A stretch of 64,000 bases of DNA from Microbacterium sp. MYb62 (GTDB lineage: Bacteria > Actinomycetota > Actinomycetes > Actinomycetales > Microbacteriaceae): NCBI RefSeq assembly GCF_002979475.1, contig NZ_PCOY01000002.1:310001-374000 (forward strand). The letters run 5' to 3'. Within the stretch, counting starts at the first letter, position 1, and each line of letters opens with the position of its first letter. Under the pieces are notes generated by a model. The model was given only the letters and a program-made list of their open reading frames with translations. It ran no database searches and was not told the DNA's origin. A program made the position numbers and the translations under genes. This document shows, piece after piece, positions 15,916-24,014 of the stretch.

Positions 15916-17067
15916 TCAGCTGCGGGCGAGGGCCGCGTTGACGGCGGACGCCGAGTACTCGCGCTCCACGACCATCGCGGCGAGGCCCACCGCTGTGGCC
16001 TTCTCGCCGAGGGTGGACTGGCTGATGCTCAGGTGCCTGGTCGCGCGGGGGAGAGATCGAGGGTAGAGGGTCTCGCGCACGCCCGCCAGCAGAGGCGGTG
16101 AGGCGAGTACGCCCCCGAGGACGACCTCGGAGGGATTGAGCAGAGACACCATGGTCGCGACCACCTCGCCGATCACGCGACCGGCCGCCTGGGTGAGGCG
16201 CGCGGCGTCGGGGTCGCCGTCAGCGAGGTAGACGCCGACATCCGAGGCTGACGCGGTGGGCTTGCCGAGATCGACGAGCGCGCGAGCGACGGCTCGGCCC
16301 GATGCGGCCGCCGCCAAGCATCCGCGCGCGCCGCACTGGCAGAGCAGGTCACCGTGGCCGGCGATCTTCACGTGTCCGATGTCTCCGGCGCCGCCGTCCG
16401 TCCCGCGATACGCCTTGCCGCCGAGGACGATCCCCGTCCCGATTCCCGACGACACCTTGATGAAGCACAACGCCCGAGAGCCCGGGTGCGCCACGCGTTG
16501 CTCGCCCAGCGCTGCGGCATCCGCATCGTTCGAGACGAGGACGGGCACGTCGAGTGCTGCCTTCAGGTGATCGGGAATCGGATACGCGTCCCACCCGGGC
16601 ATGATCGGCGGTTGGGAGGGGCGATCGGTATCGGGATCGACGGGACCCGGAATGCTGAGGGCGATCGCCGCGACGTCTTCGCGCCCGATCCGTCCGTCTG
16701 CGAGCAGATGTTTCGCGCGGTCGGCGATCGCGTTGAGTGTCACGTCGGGGCCGTCGGCGACCGCGACTTCGATGCGTTCCTCGGCTGCCACGCGCCCGGC
16801 GAGGTCGGTGAGGGCCACCGTCGTGTGCGTCGTGTCGACGTTGGCGGCGATCACGAAGGCGTGTCCGGTGTTGAATTCGAGGCGGCGAGAGGGGCGGCCC
16901 GCAGCGACTTTCTCGGTTCCCGATTCGATGATGAGGCCCGCCTCGAGCAGGGCGTCGATGCGGGTCGCCACGGTCATCCGTGACATACCGGTGATCTCGA
17001 GCACGTCGCCGCGTGTGAATGCTCGACGCTCTCGGATCAGATCGAGCACGTCGCCGGGACCGGACAT
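15916..17067 (-). CDS. ROK-family regulator of the ycj-like operon
   Basis: 383 aa with a winged HTH at residues 1-75 (FTRGDVLEITGMSRMTVATRIDALLEAGL), then a ROK sugar-kinase-like domain. That domain includes NVDTTHTTVALTDL, SIPGPVD and the zinc motif CQCGARGCL; the usual E after CL is A. ATG 17067 is chosen over ATG 17079 because GGAGGTG sits 5-6 nt before it. The gene is divergent from an ABC-importer/dehydrogenase/glycosidase operon. A palindrome in the shared gap is the likely operator. NagC/XylR-type ROK proteins usually repress until the sugar binds. Confidence 0.9.
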   Translation of the reverse strand: MSGPGDVLDLIRERRAFTRGDVLEITGMSRMTVATRIDALLEAGLIIESGTEKVAAGRPSRRLEFNTGHAFVIAANVDTTHTTVALTDLAGRVAAEERIEVAVADGPDVTLNAIADRAKHLLADGRIGREDVAAIALSIPGPVDPDTDRPSQPPIMPGWDAYPIPDHLKAALDVPVLVSNDADAAALGEQRVAHPGSRALCFIKVSSGIGTGIVLGGKAYRGTDGGAGDIGHVKIAGHGDLLCQCGARGCLAAAASGRAVARALVDLGKPTASASDVGVYLADGDPDAARLTQAAGRVIGEVVATMVSLLNPSEVVLGGVLASPPLLAGVRETLYPRSLPRATRHLSISQSTLGEKATAVGLAAMVVEREYSASAVNAALARS

Positions 17068-17101
17068 CAGCACCTCCATGTGTGTGACTTCAGCATAATG
17101 C

Positions 17102-17130
17102 TTGACAGCTAGGCGACTTATGTCTAGCTT
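17102..17130 (+). promoter_or_regulatory. promoter with overlapping ROK operator
   Basis: A -35-like TTGACA (17102-17107) is followed after 17 bp by a weak -10 TAGCTT. AGCTAG (17107-17112) and CTAGCT (17124-17129) form an inverted repeat with an 11-bp spacer that covers this promoter. It sits in the 125-bp gap between the divergent ROK and binding-protein genes, a fitting repressor site. Confidence 0.5.
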
Positions 17131-17192
17131 TTAGTCTTAATGGAGCCGACCCGACGGTTCGACCCTGCAGGTTCAGCGCAAGGAGGCGCATA

Positions 17193-18581
17193 GTGAAGAC
17201 CCGTGCGACAGCAGCAGCAATGGCCGCGGTGTGCTTGACGGCGATCGCCCTCACCGGATGCACGAGCTCCGGAGATGAGGATGGCGATGCCGACGGCATC
17301 ACGTTCTGGGTCCAGGAGGACCTTCCCGACCGGGTCGCCGCGACCCAGGAGATCGTCGATGCATTCACGGAGACGACCGGGATCGAGGTCGAGGTCGTGT
17401 CGGTGGCGGAGGACCAGTTCGCCCAGCTCATCACCTCGTCCGCCGCGGCGGGAGATCTTCCCGACGTCATCGGCGGCATCTCACTGCCCCAGGTGCGGAC
17501 ACTGTCGGCGAACGAGTTCGTCGACACGGATGCCGTGGCCGCGACCATCGATGCGCTCGATGCCTCGACCTTCGCCGAGAACGCGCTCACGCTGACCTCG
17601 GACGGTGAGACTCCGCTGGCGATTCCGAGCGAGTCGTGGACGCAGATGCTCTTCTACCGCACCGACCTCTTCGAGGCCGCAGGGCTGGACGCGCCCGATT
17701 CGTACGAGTCGATCCTCGAGGCCGCGAAGACGCTGGATTCCCCGGACATCGCCGGCTTCGTCGGAGCCACGGCCCCCGGAGACGCTTTCACCGAGCAGAC
17801 CTTCGAGCAGATCGCGCTGGGCAACGGATGCGAGCTGGTGAACGAAGACGGTGATGTCGAACTCGACTCGGACGCATGCGTCAGCGCCTTCGAGTTCTAC
17901 GGCGATCTGACGGAGAACTACTCCGTGCCCGGTGCGCAGGATGTCGACACCACCCGGGCCACTTATTTCGCGGGTGACGCCGCCATGTTCATCTGGTCGA
18001 GTTTCGTGCTCGATGAGCTGGCGGGACTCCGCGAGGACGCCAAGCCGTCGTGCCCCGAATGCGTCGCCGACCCCGCGTTCCTCGCCCAGAACACGGGCGT
18101 CGTCACCTCGATCACGGGCCCGGATGCCGATGCTCCGGCCCAGTTCGGCGAGATCACGTCTTGGACGATCACGGAGGGTGCGAACACCGAGGCCTCGCAG
18201 TCGTTCGTCGAATACATGATGACCGACGGCTACGAGCCCTGGATCGCCATCGCCCCCGAGGGCAAGGTTCCGGTCCGCGCCGGCACCCCCGACGAGCCGA
18301 CGCTGTACTCCGACCTCTGGGCGACGCTGCCCGCCGGAGTCGACACCAAGGCGCCGCTGTCCGACTTCTACGCCCCTGAGGTGCTCGCGGCCGTGGCGGC
18401 GGGGCCCGAAGACCTCGCCCGTTGGGGCATCACGCAGGGTCAGGGCACGCTGCTGGGCGCGCTGCAGGGAGAGCTCCCGGTCGCGACCGCCGTCAGCGAC
18501 GTCGCACAGGGCGGTGACCCGGCCGAAGCCGCCGCGACCGCCGCCGAGGCGGTGCGCTCGATCGGCGAGTCGCTGAAGTGA
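17193..18581 (+). CDS. sugar-binding lipoprotein of ABC importer (family 1)
   Basis: 462 aa. The signal peptide ends in the lipobox ALTGC (Cys about residue 24). The mature protein is an extracellular solute-binding family 1 protein. It has DGITFWVQEDLPDR at the start of lobe 1, GDLPDVIGG near residue 91 and PLAIPSESWTQMLFYRTDLFEAAGL near residue 142. GTG 17193 has AAGGAGGC upstream. It heads a tightly overlapping seven-gene operon. Its partners suggest a glucoside or galactoside as ligand, by analogy with YcjN of E. coli. Confidence 0.9.
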   Translation: MKTRATAAAMAAVCLTAIALTGCTSSGDEDGDADGITFWVQEDLPDRVAATQEIVDAFTETTGIEVEVVSVAEDQFAQLITSSAAAGDLPDVIGGISLPQVRTLSANEFVDTDAVAATIDALDASTFAENALTLTSDGETPLAIPSESWTQMLFYRTDLFEAAGLDAPDSYESILEAAKTLDSPDIAGFVGATAPGDAFTEQTFEQIALGNGCELVNEDGDVELDSDACVSAFEFYGDLTENYSVPGAQDVDTTRATYFAGDAAMFIWSSFVLDELAGLREDAKPSCPECVADPAFLAQNTGVVTSITGPDADAPAQFGEITSWTITEGANTEASQSFVEYMMTDGYEPWIAIAPEGKVPVRAGTPDEPTLYSDLWATLPAGVDTKAPLSDFYAPEVLAAVAAGPEDLARWGITQGQGTLLGALQGELPVATAVSDVAQGGDPAEAAATAAEAVRSIGESLK

Positions 18582-19606
18582 GCAGAGTCGTCGAGGGATC
18601 CGGGCTCGGGGCGCCTCGCCCCGAGCCCGGCACCACACCGCCGAGGTCGCAGAGCGCACCGGTGCGGCGGCGCGGTTCGCGACGCCGCCGGGAGGAGAAC
18701 CGCGCGGGCCTGCTCCTGATCTCACCGACCTTCATCATCATCCTGGTGGCGGTCGTCCTGCCGATCGTCTGGGCCATCTCTCTGGCGTTCCAGGACGTCC
18801 GGCTCATCAACATCCGCGGTACGGGCATCATCGGCGACTACACGCTCGACAACTTCGTCGAGGTGCTCACTTCCCCCGGGTTCTTCAGCGCTCTGTGGAC
18901 GACCATCGTCTACGCGGTGTGCGGCACCGCCCTCGCGATCGGCATCGGCCTGGTCGCAGCCCTCGCGCTTCGCAAGCCCTTCCGCGGTCGAGGACTCATC
19001 CGCGCCTCGCTCCTCCTCCCGTACGTGGCGCCGGTCGTCGCGGCCACCTTCGTGTGGTCCACGATGCTCAACCCGCAGTTCGGCATCGTCAACTGGTTCG
19101 GCGTGAACGTTCTCGGGTGGGAGGACCCGATCGCCTTCCTGTCCGACCGTGCCCTGCCCGTCAGCATCTTCGGCTGGCAGGTGGAGCTGCCCATGGCGCT
19201 GATCACCGTGATCCTGTTCGAGGCCTGGCGGTCATTCCCGTTCGCCTTCCTGTTCCTCACCGCCCGGCTCGAGGCGGTGCCCGGTGTTCTCGACGAGGCC
19301 GCAAGGGTCGACGGCGCGACGCCGACTCAGCGATTCCGCCACATCCTGCTGCCGCAACTGCTGCCCACGATCGCGGTGCTGTGCGTGCTGCGTTTCATCT
19401 GGACCTTCAACAACTTCGACGACATCTATCTGCTCACCGGTGGGGGTGCGGGCACCGAGGTCGTCTCGGTCCGTGTGTTCGATCTGCTCACCGCCAGAGG
19501 TGACATCGGCGCTGCGGCGGCTCAGGCCCTCGTCCTCGCGGCGATCCTCGCGATCCTCGTGGGCGTGTACCTCAAATTCTTCGGCCGTCAGGAGGAGCAG
19601 GCATGA
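18578..19606 (+). CDS. sugar ABC importer permease (MalF type)
   Basis: 342 aa with a 45-residue basic cytoplasmic N-tail, then six hydrophobic helices. The EAA loop reads EAARVDGATPTQRFRHILLP near residue 240. GTG 18578 overlaps the binding-protein stop by 4 bp. It forms the channel with the next gene. No ATPase gene is in the operon, so a shared MsiK-like ATPase encoded elsewhere is expected, as is usual in actinobacteria. Confidence 0.9.
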   Translation: MSRVVEGSGLGAPRPEPGTTPPRSQSAPVRRRGSRRRREENRAGLLLISPTFIIILVAVVLPIVWAISLAFQDVRLINIRGTGIIGDYTLDNFVEVLTSPGFFSALWTTIVYAVCGTALAIGIGLVAALALRKPFRGRGLIRASLLLPYVAPVVAATFVWSTMLNPQFGIVNWFGVNVLGWEDPIAFLSDRALPVSIFGWQVELPMALITVILFEAWRSFPFAFLFLTARLEAVPGVLDEAARVDGATPTQRFRHILLPQLLPTIAVLCVLRFIWTFNNFDDIYLLTGGGAGTEVVSVRVFDLLTARGDIGAAAAQALVLAAILAILVGVYLKFFGRQEEQA

Positions 19607-20517
19607 GCTCGACGACGGACGCCCCGAAGAAGATGTCCCCGCGTCGCCGACTCGACCGGGATCGCGTCGAGAATGCCGTTCTCCGTGTGCTGCGACCCGT
19701 GGTGATCGTGCTCCTGGTGCTGGTCGCCGTGGTGCCGTTCTACTACATGGTGCTCATGAGCTTCCGCTCCCTGGACTCGCTGCTGCAGAACCCCGGCGCG
19801 CTGTGGATCTCTCTCGACGAGCTCGACCTGTCGACGTATCTCGATGTGCTCGCGCCTGTGGAGGCAGGAGGACAGGGGTTCATCGTCTTCATGCGCAACT
19901 CGCTGCTCGTCGCCCTCGCGACCGTGGCGCTGACGCTTCTGGTCTCGATCCCGGGGTCCTACGCCGTCAGTCGGTTGGCGTTCTTCGGACGCCGCCAGGT
20001 GTCCGGACTCTTCCTCGCCGTCTACTTCTTCCCCGCCATCCTGCTCGCTGTGCCTCTCTTCGTGTTCTTCACCCAGATCGGGCTGCGCGGCTCGCTCGTC
20101 GGACTGCTCATCGTGTACGTGTCGCAGGTCGCCGCAGTGTCCATCTACACGCTGCGCAACTACTTCGCGACGATCCCGGTCTCGCTCGAGGAGGCAGCGG
20201 CCCTCGACGGCTGCAGCAGGTTCCAGATCATGCGCAAGGTCAGCATCCCCCTGGCCATGCCGGCGATCGTCTCCAATGGCCTGTTCATCTTCATGATCGC
20301 GTGGAACGAGTTCCTCTTCGCGCTGCTCTTCCTGGTGGAGAAGCGCGATGCATGGACCGTCTCCCTCGGCCTTTCGCAGCTCTCCGGCAGCATCGAGGTT
20401 CCCACGACGGTGCTCATGGCCGGATCCGTCATTCTCACCCTGCCCATCATCGCGCTCTTCTTCGCATCGGAGCGGCTCCTCGTCGGGGGTCTCACCGCCG
20501 GTGCGGAGAAGGGCTGA
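19603..20517 (+). CDS. sugar ABC importer permease (MalG type)
   Basis: 304 aa with six helices. The EAA loop is EEAAALDGCSRFQIMRKVSIP near residue 200, and the C-terminal segment is ERLLVGGLTAGAEKG. ATG 19603 overlaps the previous stop (ATGA). It is the second channel subunit of the importer. Confidence 0.9.
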   Translation: MSSTTDAPKKMSPRRRLDRDRVENAVLRVLRPVVIVLLVLVAVVPFYYMVLMSFRSLDSLLQNPGALWISLDELDLSTYLDVLAPVEAGGQGFIVFMRNSLLVALATVALTLLVSIPGSYAVSRLAFFGRRQVSGLFLAVYFFPAILLAVPLFVFFTQIGLRGSLVGLLIVYVSQVAAVSIYTLRNYFATIPVSLEEAAALDGCSRFQIMRKVSIPLAMPAIVSNGLFIFMIAWNEFLFALLFLVEKRDAWTVSLGLSQLSGSIEVPTTVLMAGSVILTLPIIALFFASERLLVGGLTAGAEKG

Positions 20518-20542
20518 GTCCCCTGCTGGAAGGAACATCACC

Positions 20543-21601
20543 GTGCCCCACGTCGTGCAGTTCTCCGCCGTCCGAGAAGTCGCGCTGGTCGAAGTCGAGC
20601 CGCAGCCTCTGACGTCCGGCAGTGTCCGAATCGCCACCTGGTACTCGGGAATCTCCGCCGGCACCGAGCTCACGGCATTCCGTGGCACGAACCCCTACCT
20701 GACCTCGACCTGGGATGCGGAGCGACGGCTGTTCGTGCCAGGTGAGCCGAGTTTCGCCTACCCGGTGTCCGGATGGGGTTACTCCGAGGTCGGCCAGGTC
20801 GTCGAAGTCGCCGAGGATGTGACCGACGTACAGGTCGGCGAGGTCGTCTACGGCATCTGGGGACACCGCAGCGATGCGGTCGTCGCGGCGACGCAGATCT
20901 CGGGGCGGCTCGTCCCCGAGGGCGTGGATCCGCTGCTCGGCACGTTCGCTCGTGTGGGGGCCATCGCCCTCAACGGCGTCCTCGCCGCCGACGTCCGCCT
21001 GGGGGAACAGGTGGCCGTGTTCGGGCAGGGCGTGATCGGGCTTCTCGCCACGCGACTCGTCGCCCTCTCCGGGGGCCGGGCCATCGCTGTCGACACTCTG
21101 GCGTCCCGGCTGGCGGTCGCCGAGTCGTTCGGTGCTGCCCACACGGTCGACGCGCTCCGGTCCGGCGGCGCCGGCGAGCGGGTCCGCGAGGTGACCGGCG
21201 GCGGAGCGGACAGCGCGATCGAGCTTTCGGGAACCGATCGTGCCCTTCACGAGGCGATCCGCTCGGTCGTGCCCGAGGGGCTGGTGGCGGCGTCCGGCTT
21301 CTATCAGGGAGGCGCGACCCATCTGCGGTTGGGTGAGGAGTTCCACCACAACCGCGTACGGATCGTCGCGAGTCAGATCGGCGGGGTTCCCGTCTCGCTC
21401 AGCGGCCGCTGGGATCAGGCCCGTCTCGTGCGGACGGTGATGGACCTGATCTTCGCCGACCGTGTGGATGCCGCGGCGCTCGTCACCGATGTCGTGCCCG
21501 CCGCGGATGTCGCAGCCGTGTTCGCGCGACTCGACGACGGTGACCCCGAGATCCTGCAGGTCGTGCTGCGCTTCGACGCGGCACCGGAGCGCACGTGGTG
21601 A
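20543..21601 (+). CDS. zinc-ADH-like dehydrogenase, cysteine-free (YcjQ-like)
   Basis: 352 aa MDR-superfamily oxidoreductase with a GroES-like N-half and a Rossmann domain (VAVFGQGVIGLLATRLVALSGG near residue 155). The whole protein contains no cysteine. The position of the catalytic zinc ligand reads SGISAGTELTAFRG where classical enzymes have CGICGTD, so a normal structural or catalytic zinc site is absent. The same replacement pattern (HGTE) occurs in E. coli YcjQ, which reduces 3-keto-glycosides. The order importer, this gene, then a Gfo/Idh oxidoreductase repeats ycjNOPQ-S. GTG 20543 has GGAAGGAAC upstream. Confidence 0.8.
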   Translation: MPHVVQFSAVREVALVEVEPQPLTSGSVRIATWYSGISAGTELTAFRGTNPYLTSTWDAERRLFVPGEPSFAYPVSGWGYSEVGQVVEVAEDVTDVQVGEVVYGIWGHRSDAVVAATQISGRLVPEGVDPLLGTFARVGAIALNGVLAADVRLGEQVAVFGQGVIGLLATRLVALSGGRAIAVDTLASRLAVAESFGAAHTVDALRSGGAGERVREVTGGGADSAIELSGTDRALHEAIRSVVPEGLVAASGFYQGGATHLRLGEEFHHNRVRIVASQIGGVPVSLSGRWDQARLVRTVMDLIFADRVDAAALVTDVVPAADVAAVFARLDDGDPEILQVVLRFDAAPERTW

Positions 21602-22695
21602 CCCCGATCCCGCCGCACGCGCCGACATTCCCCGAGCGTCCTCTCGCCATCGGAGTCATCGGTGCCGGCGGGATCGCCCGCAGCGCGCATCTCCCCGCGT
21701 ATCGCGATCGGGGTGTGCCGGTCGTCGCGGTCGCTTCTCGTCGAGTCGCCGATGCGCGGGCGCTCGCCGCCGACTTCGACATCGCCGTCGTGCACGACAA
21801 AGCCGAGGACCTGCTCGCCGACCCCCGCGTCGAGGTCGTCGATCTCGCGACCGGTCCGGCGGGCAGGGTCGAATTGATCGCAGCTGCGGTCGCGGCCGGG
21901 AAGCACGTGCTCGCGCAAAAGCCGCTCATCAGCGACCCCGCAGATCTGCCTCGCCTCCTCGACGTGCTCGCAGAAGCCCGTGCGCGAGGAGTCCGCGTCG
22001 CGGTGAATCAGAACGCGCGGTGGGCTCCGGCCTGGCGGCTCGCGACCCGGCTGATCCGCGAGGGGCGGATCGGGCGCGTCGTCGGCGTGACCCATCTGCA
22101 CGACAAGCCTCTCCCGCCGCTGGCCGGAACACCGTTCGACGCCGTCCCGCACATGCTGCTGAGCGACTATCTGGTGCACTGGGTCGACATCAGCCGATGC
22201 TGGCTCGAAGGCGGCAGCGTCATCGAGGTCGCCGCCTCCGATCACCGCGTGCCCGGACAACCCGCGCACGCCCGCAACCCCTGGGGAGCGGACCTCCGCA
22301 TCCTGACCTCGACGGGGGCGAGCGCCTCGATCCGCGTCGTCGGCAGCGCGAACACCCATGCCGGCGGGTGCCCGTTCTGGATACACGGCACGAAGGGCAC
22401 GCTGCGGGGGAGCATCCTGCGTGATTCCGACCGGCTCGTGCTGGACAGCGGCGGGACGAGCACGGAGATCCCCTTGGAAGGTGAGTGGTTCACCGACGGT
22501 TTCGCAGGGGCGATGGGCGAGCTGCAGTTCGCCGTCGTGGACGGACGCGACCCGGAGAACTCGGCGGAGCACGTCCTCGCGACCGTCCAGATGACATTCG
22601 CCGCGGTCGAATCGGCTGAACGCGGCGGTGCCCCGGTGCATCCGCGCGACCTCGAACTGACGACGGCCCTCAGTGGGCGGAGTGGAGCAGAGTGA
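21598..22695 (+). CDS. Gfo/Idh/MocA-family oxidoreductase (YcjS-like)
   Basis: 365 aa. The N-terminal Rossmann fold has AIGVIGAGGIARSAHLPAY. The family E-K-P motif appears as QKPLISDP near residue 104. The C-terminal domain includes the D-x3-H-like DYLVHWVDISRCW near residue 190. GTG 21598 overlaps the previous stop (GTGA); GTG 21595 is also possible. In the E. coli ycj pathway the equivalent enzyme oxidises D-glucosides at C3 to 3-keto sugars, and the partner dehydrogenase reduces them after epimerisation. The same role here is inference from gene order and family. Confidence 0.85.
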   Translation: MTPIPPHAPTFPERPLAIGVIGAGGIARSAHLPAYRDRGVPVVAVASRRVADARALAADFDIAVVHDKAEDLLADPRVEVVDLATGPAGRVELIAAAVAAGKHVLAQKPLISDPADLPRLLDVLAEARARGVRVAVNQNARWAPAWRLATRLIREGRIGRVVGVTHLHDKPLPPLAGTPFDAVPHMLLSDYLVHWVDISRCWLEGGSVIEVAASDHRVPGQPAHARNPWGADLRILTSTGASASIRVVGSANTHAGGCPFWIHGTKGTLRGSILRDSDRLVLDSGGTSTEIPLEGEWFTDGFAGAMGELQFAVVDGRDPENSAEHVLATVQMTFAAVESAERGGAPVHPRDLELTTALSGRSGAE

Positions 22696-24014
22696 ACGTC
22701 CTCGATGAGATCGTCGTGGGTCCTGACGCCCGTGTGTATGCCGAGGGCTGGCAGAGCTGGAGTCCGACCACCTGGTACGCGGACGGGGATCCGATCCATC
22801 GCCCGGCCGAGCCCTGGCAGCACACCATGCGGTTTCGTCCCGGCACCGAGGTCGCGGCCGATGCGTGGCAGGGCGAGGGCCTTCTCGTCGTCGATCCGGG
22901 TGGCGGTGCGCCCGTGCGGGTGTTCGGAGCACGTGAAGCGACGCAGGCGGTCCCCACGCTCCGTGCCAGCCGTCACGGTGACAGGATCGTCGTCGACACC
23001 GACCACTCAGGTGCTGACAGCGTGGCGACCTGGACCCACGAGCCGACCGATACCGACACCGACGCCGACGCCGACGCCGGTGTCGCGGCGCTCGCCGTGT
23101 TCGGTGAGCGCTTCGGCGCGGCTGCCGGCGCGCGGACGGCCGCCCGTGCACCGCGTGTCTGGTGCAGCTGGTATCAGTACTTCGAACAGGTGCGCGCCGA
23201 CGATGTGCTCCAGAATCTGCGTGCCCTCGATGAGTCCGAGCTCGACGTCGACGTCGTGCAGATCGACGACGGGTGGAGCCTCGGAACCGGCGAGTGGACG
23301 GCACTCCGCCCGGGATTCGGGTCGCTTTCCGATGCCGTCGCCGCGATCCGTGGCAGCGGGCGCCGCGCGGGGATCTGGGCGGCGCCGTTCTCGGTGGGCG
23401 CGACATCATCCGTCGCGCGCGAACACCCGGACTGGGTCATCGGCGACGCGGGTCGCAACTGGGGCGACGATCTTCGGGGCCTCGATCTGACACATCCCGG
23501 CGTGCGGGCGTACCTCACGCGCGTGTTCACAGACCTCCGCGAGCTCGGCATCGACTACGTGAAGCTCGACTTCCTGTACTCGGGGGCGATCCCCGGGCAG
23601 CGATGGGATGCGACGGCGACGCCGATCGCCGCCTACCGCTCGGGCCTGGAGCTGATCAGGGACGTGCTCGGCAATGAGGCGTTCCTTCTCGGCTGCGGCG
23701 CACCGATGCTGCCGAGCGTCGGACTCGTCGACGCGATGCGGGTGTCGGGCGACACCTTCCATGAAGGCGGCGAGGACGGGTCGCAGGGGCTCCGAGGGCA
23801 GATGTCCCTCGAGGCGAGGTCCTGGCAGCATGGCCGGCTCTGGACCAACGATCCGGACTGCCTCGTCGCGCGTCCGCAGTTCGTCCTGCGAGACGAGTGG
23901 GCTGACGTGGTTCTCGCCGCCCCCGGTATCCGTGGGTTCTCCGACCGCATCGACGCCCTCGATGCGCACGGGGTGGAGCTCGTCCGCGCGCTGCTGAAGG
24001 GCGGCACGGCATGA
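22692..24014 (+). CDS. GH36-type alpha-galactosidase-like glycoside hydrolase
   Basis: 440 aa, no signal peptide, so it acts in the cytoplasm on imported sugar. The TIM barrel runs from about residue 155 (RVWCSWYQYFEQV). Key motifs are DVVQIDDGWSL, GIWAAPF and the nucleophile segment DYVKLDFLY, with the acid/base expected in RVSGDTF. The N-terminal beta-sandwich is reduced, making it shorter than the usual GH36 of about 700 aa. An Asp/Thr/Ala run (TDTDTDADADAG) near residue 122 comes from a hexanucleotide repeat. GTG 22692 overlaps the previous stop. Confidence 0.8.
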   Translation: MNVLDEIVVGPDARVYAEGWQSWSPTTWYADGDPIHRPAEPWQHTMRFRPGTEVAADAWQGEGLLVVDPGGGAPVRVFGAREATQAVPTLRASRHGDRIVVDTDHSGADSVATWTHEPTDTDTDADADAGVAALAVFGERFGAAAGARTAARAPRVWCSWYQYFEQVRADDVLQNLRALDESELDVDVVQIDDGWSLGTGEWTALRPGFGSLSDAVAAIRGSGRRAGIWAAPFSVGATSSVAREHPDWVIGDAGRNWGDDLRGLDLTHPGVRAYLTRVFTDLRELGIDYVKLDFLYSGAIPGQRWDATATPIAAYRSGLELIRDVLGNEAFLLGCGAPMLPSVGLVDAMRVSGDTFHEGGEDGSQGLRGQMSLEARSWQHGRLWTNDPDCLVARPQFVLRDEWADVVLAAPGIRGFSDRIDALDAHGVELVRALLKGGTA

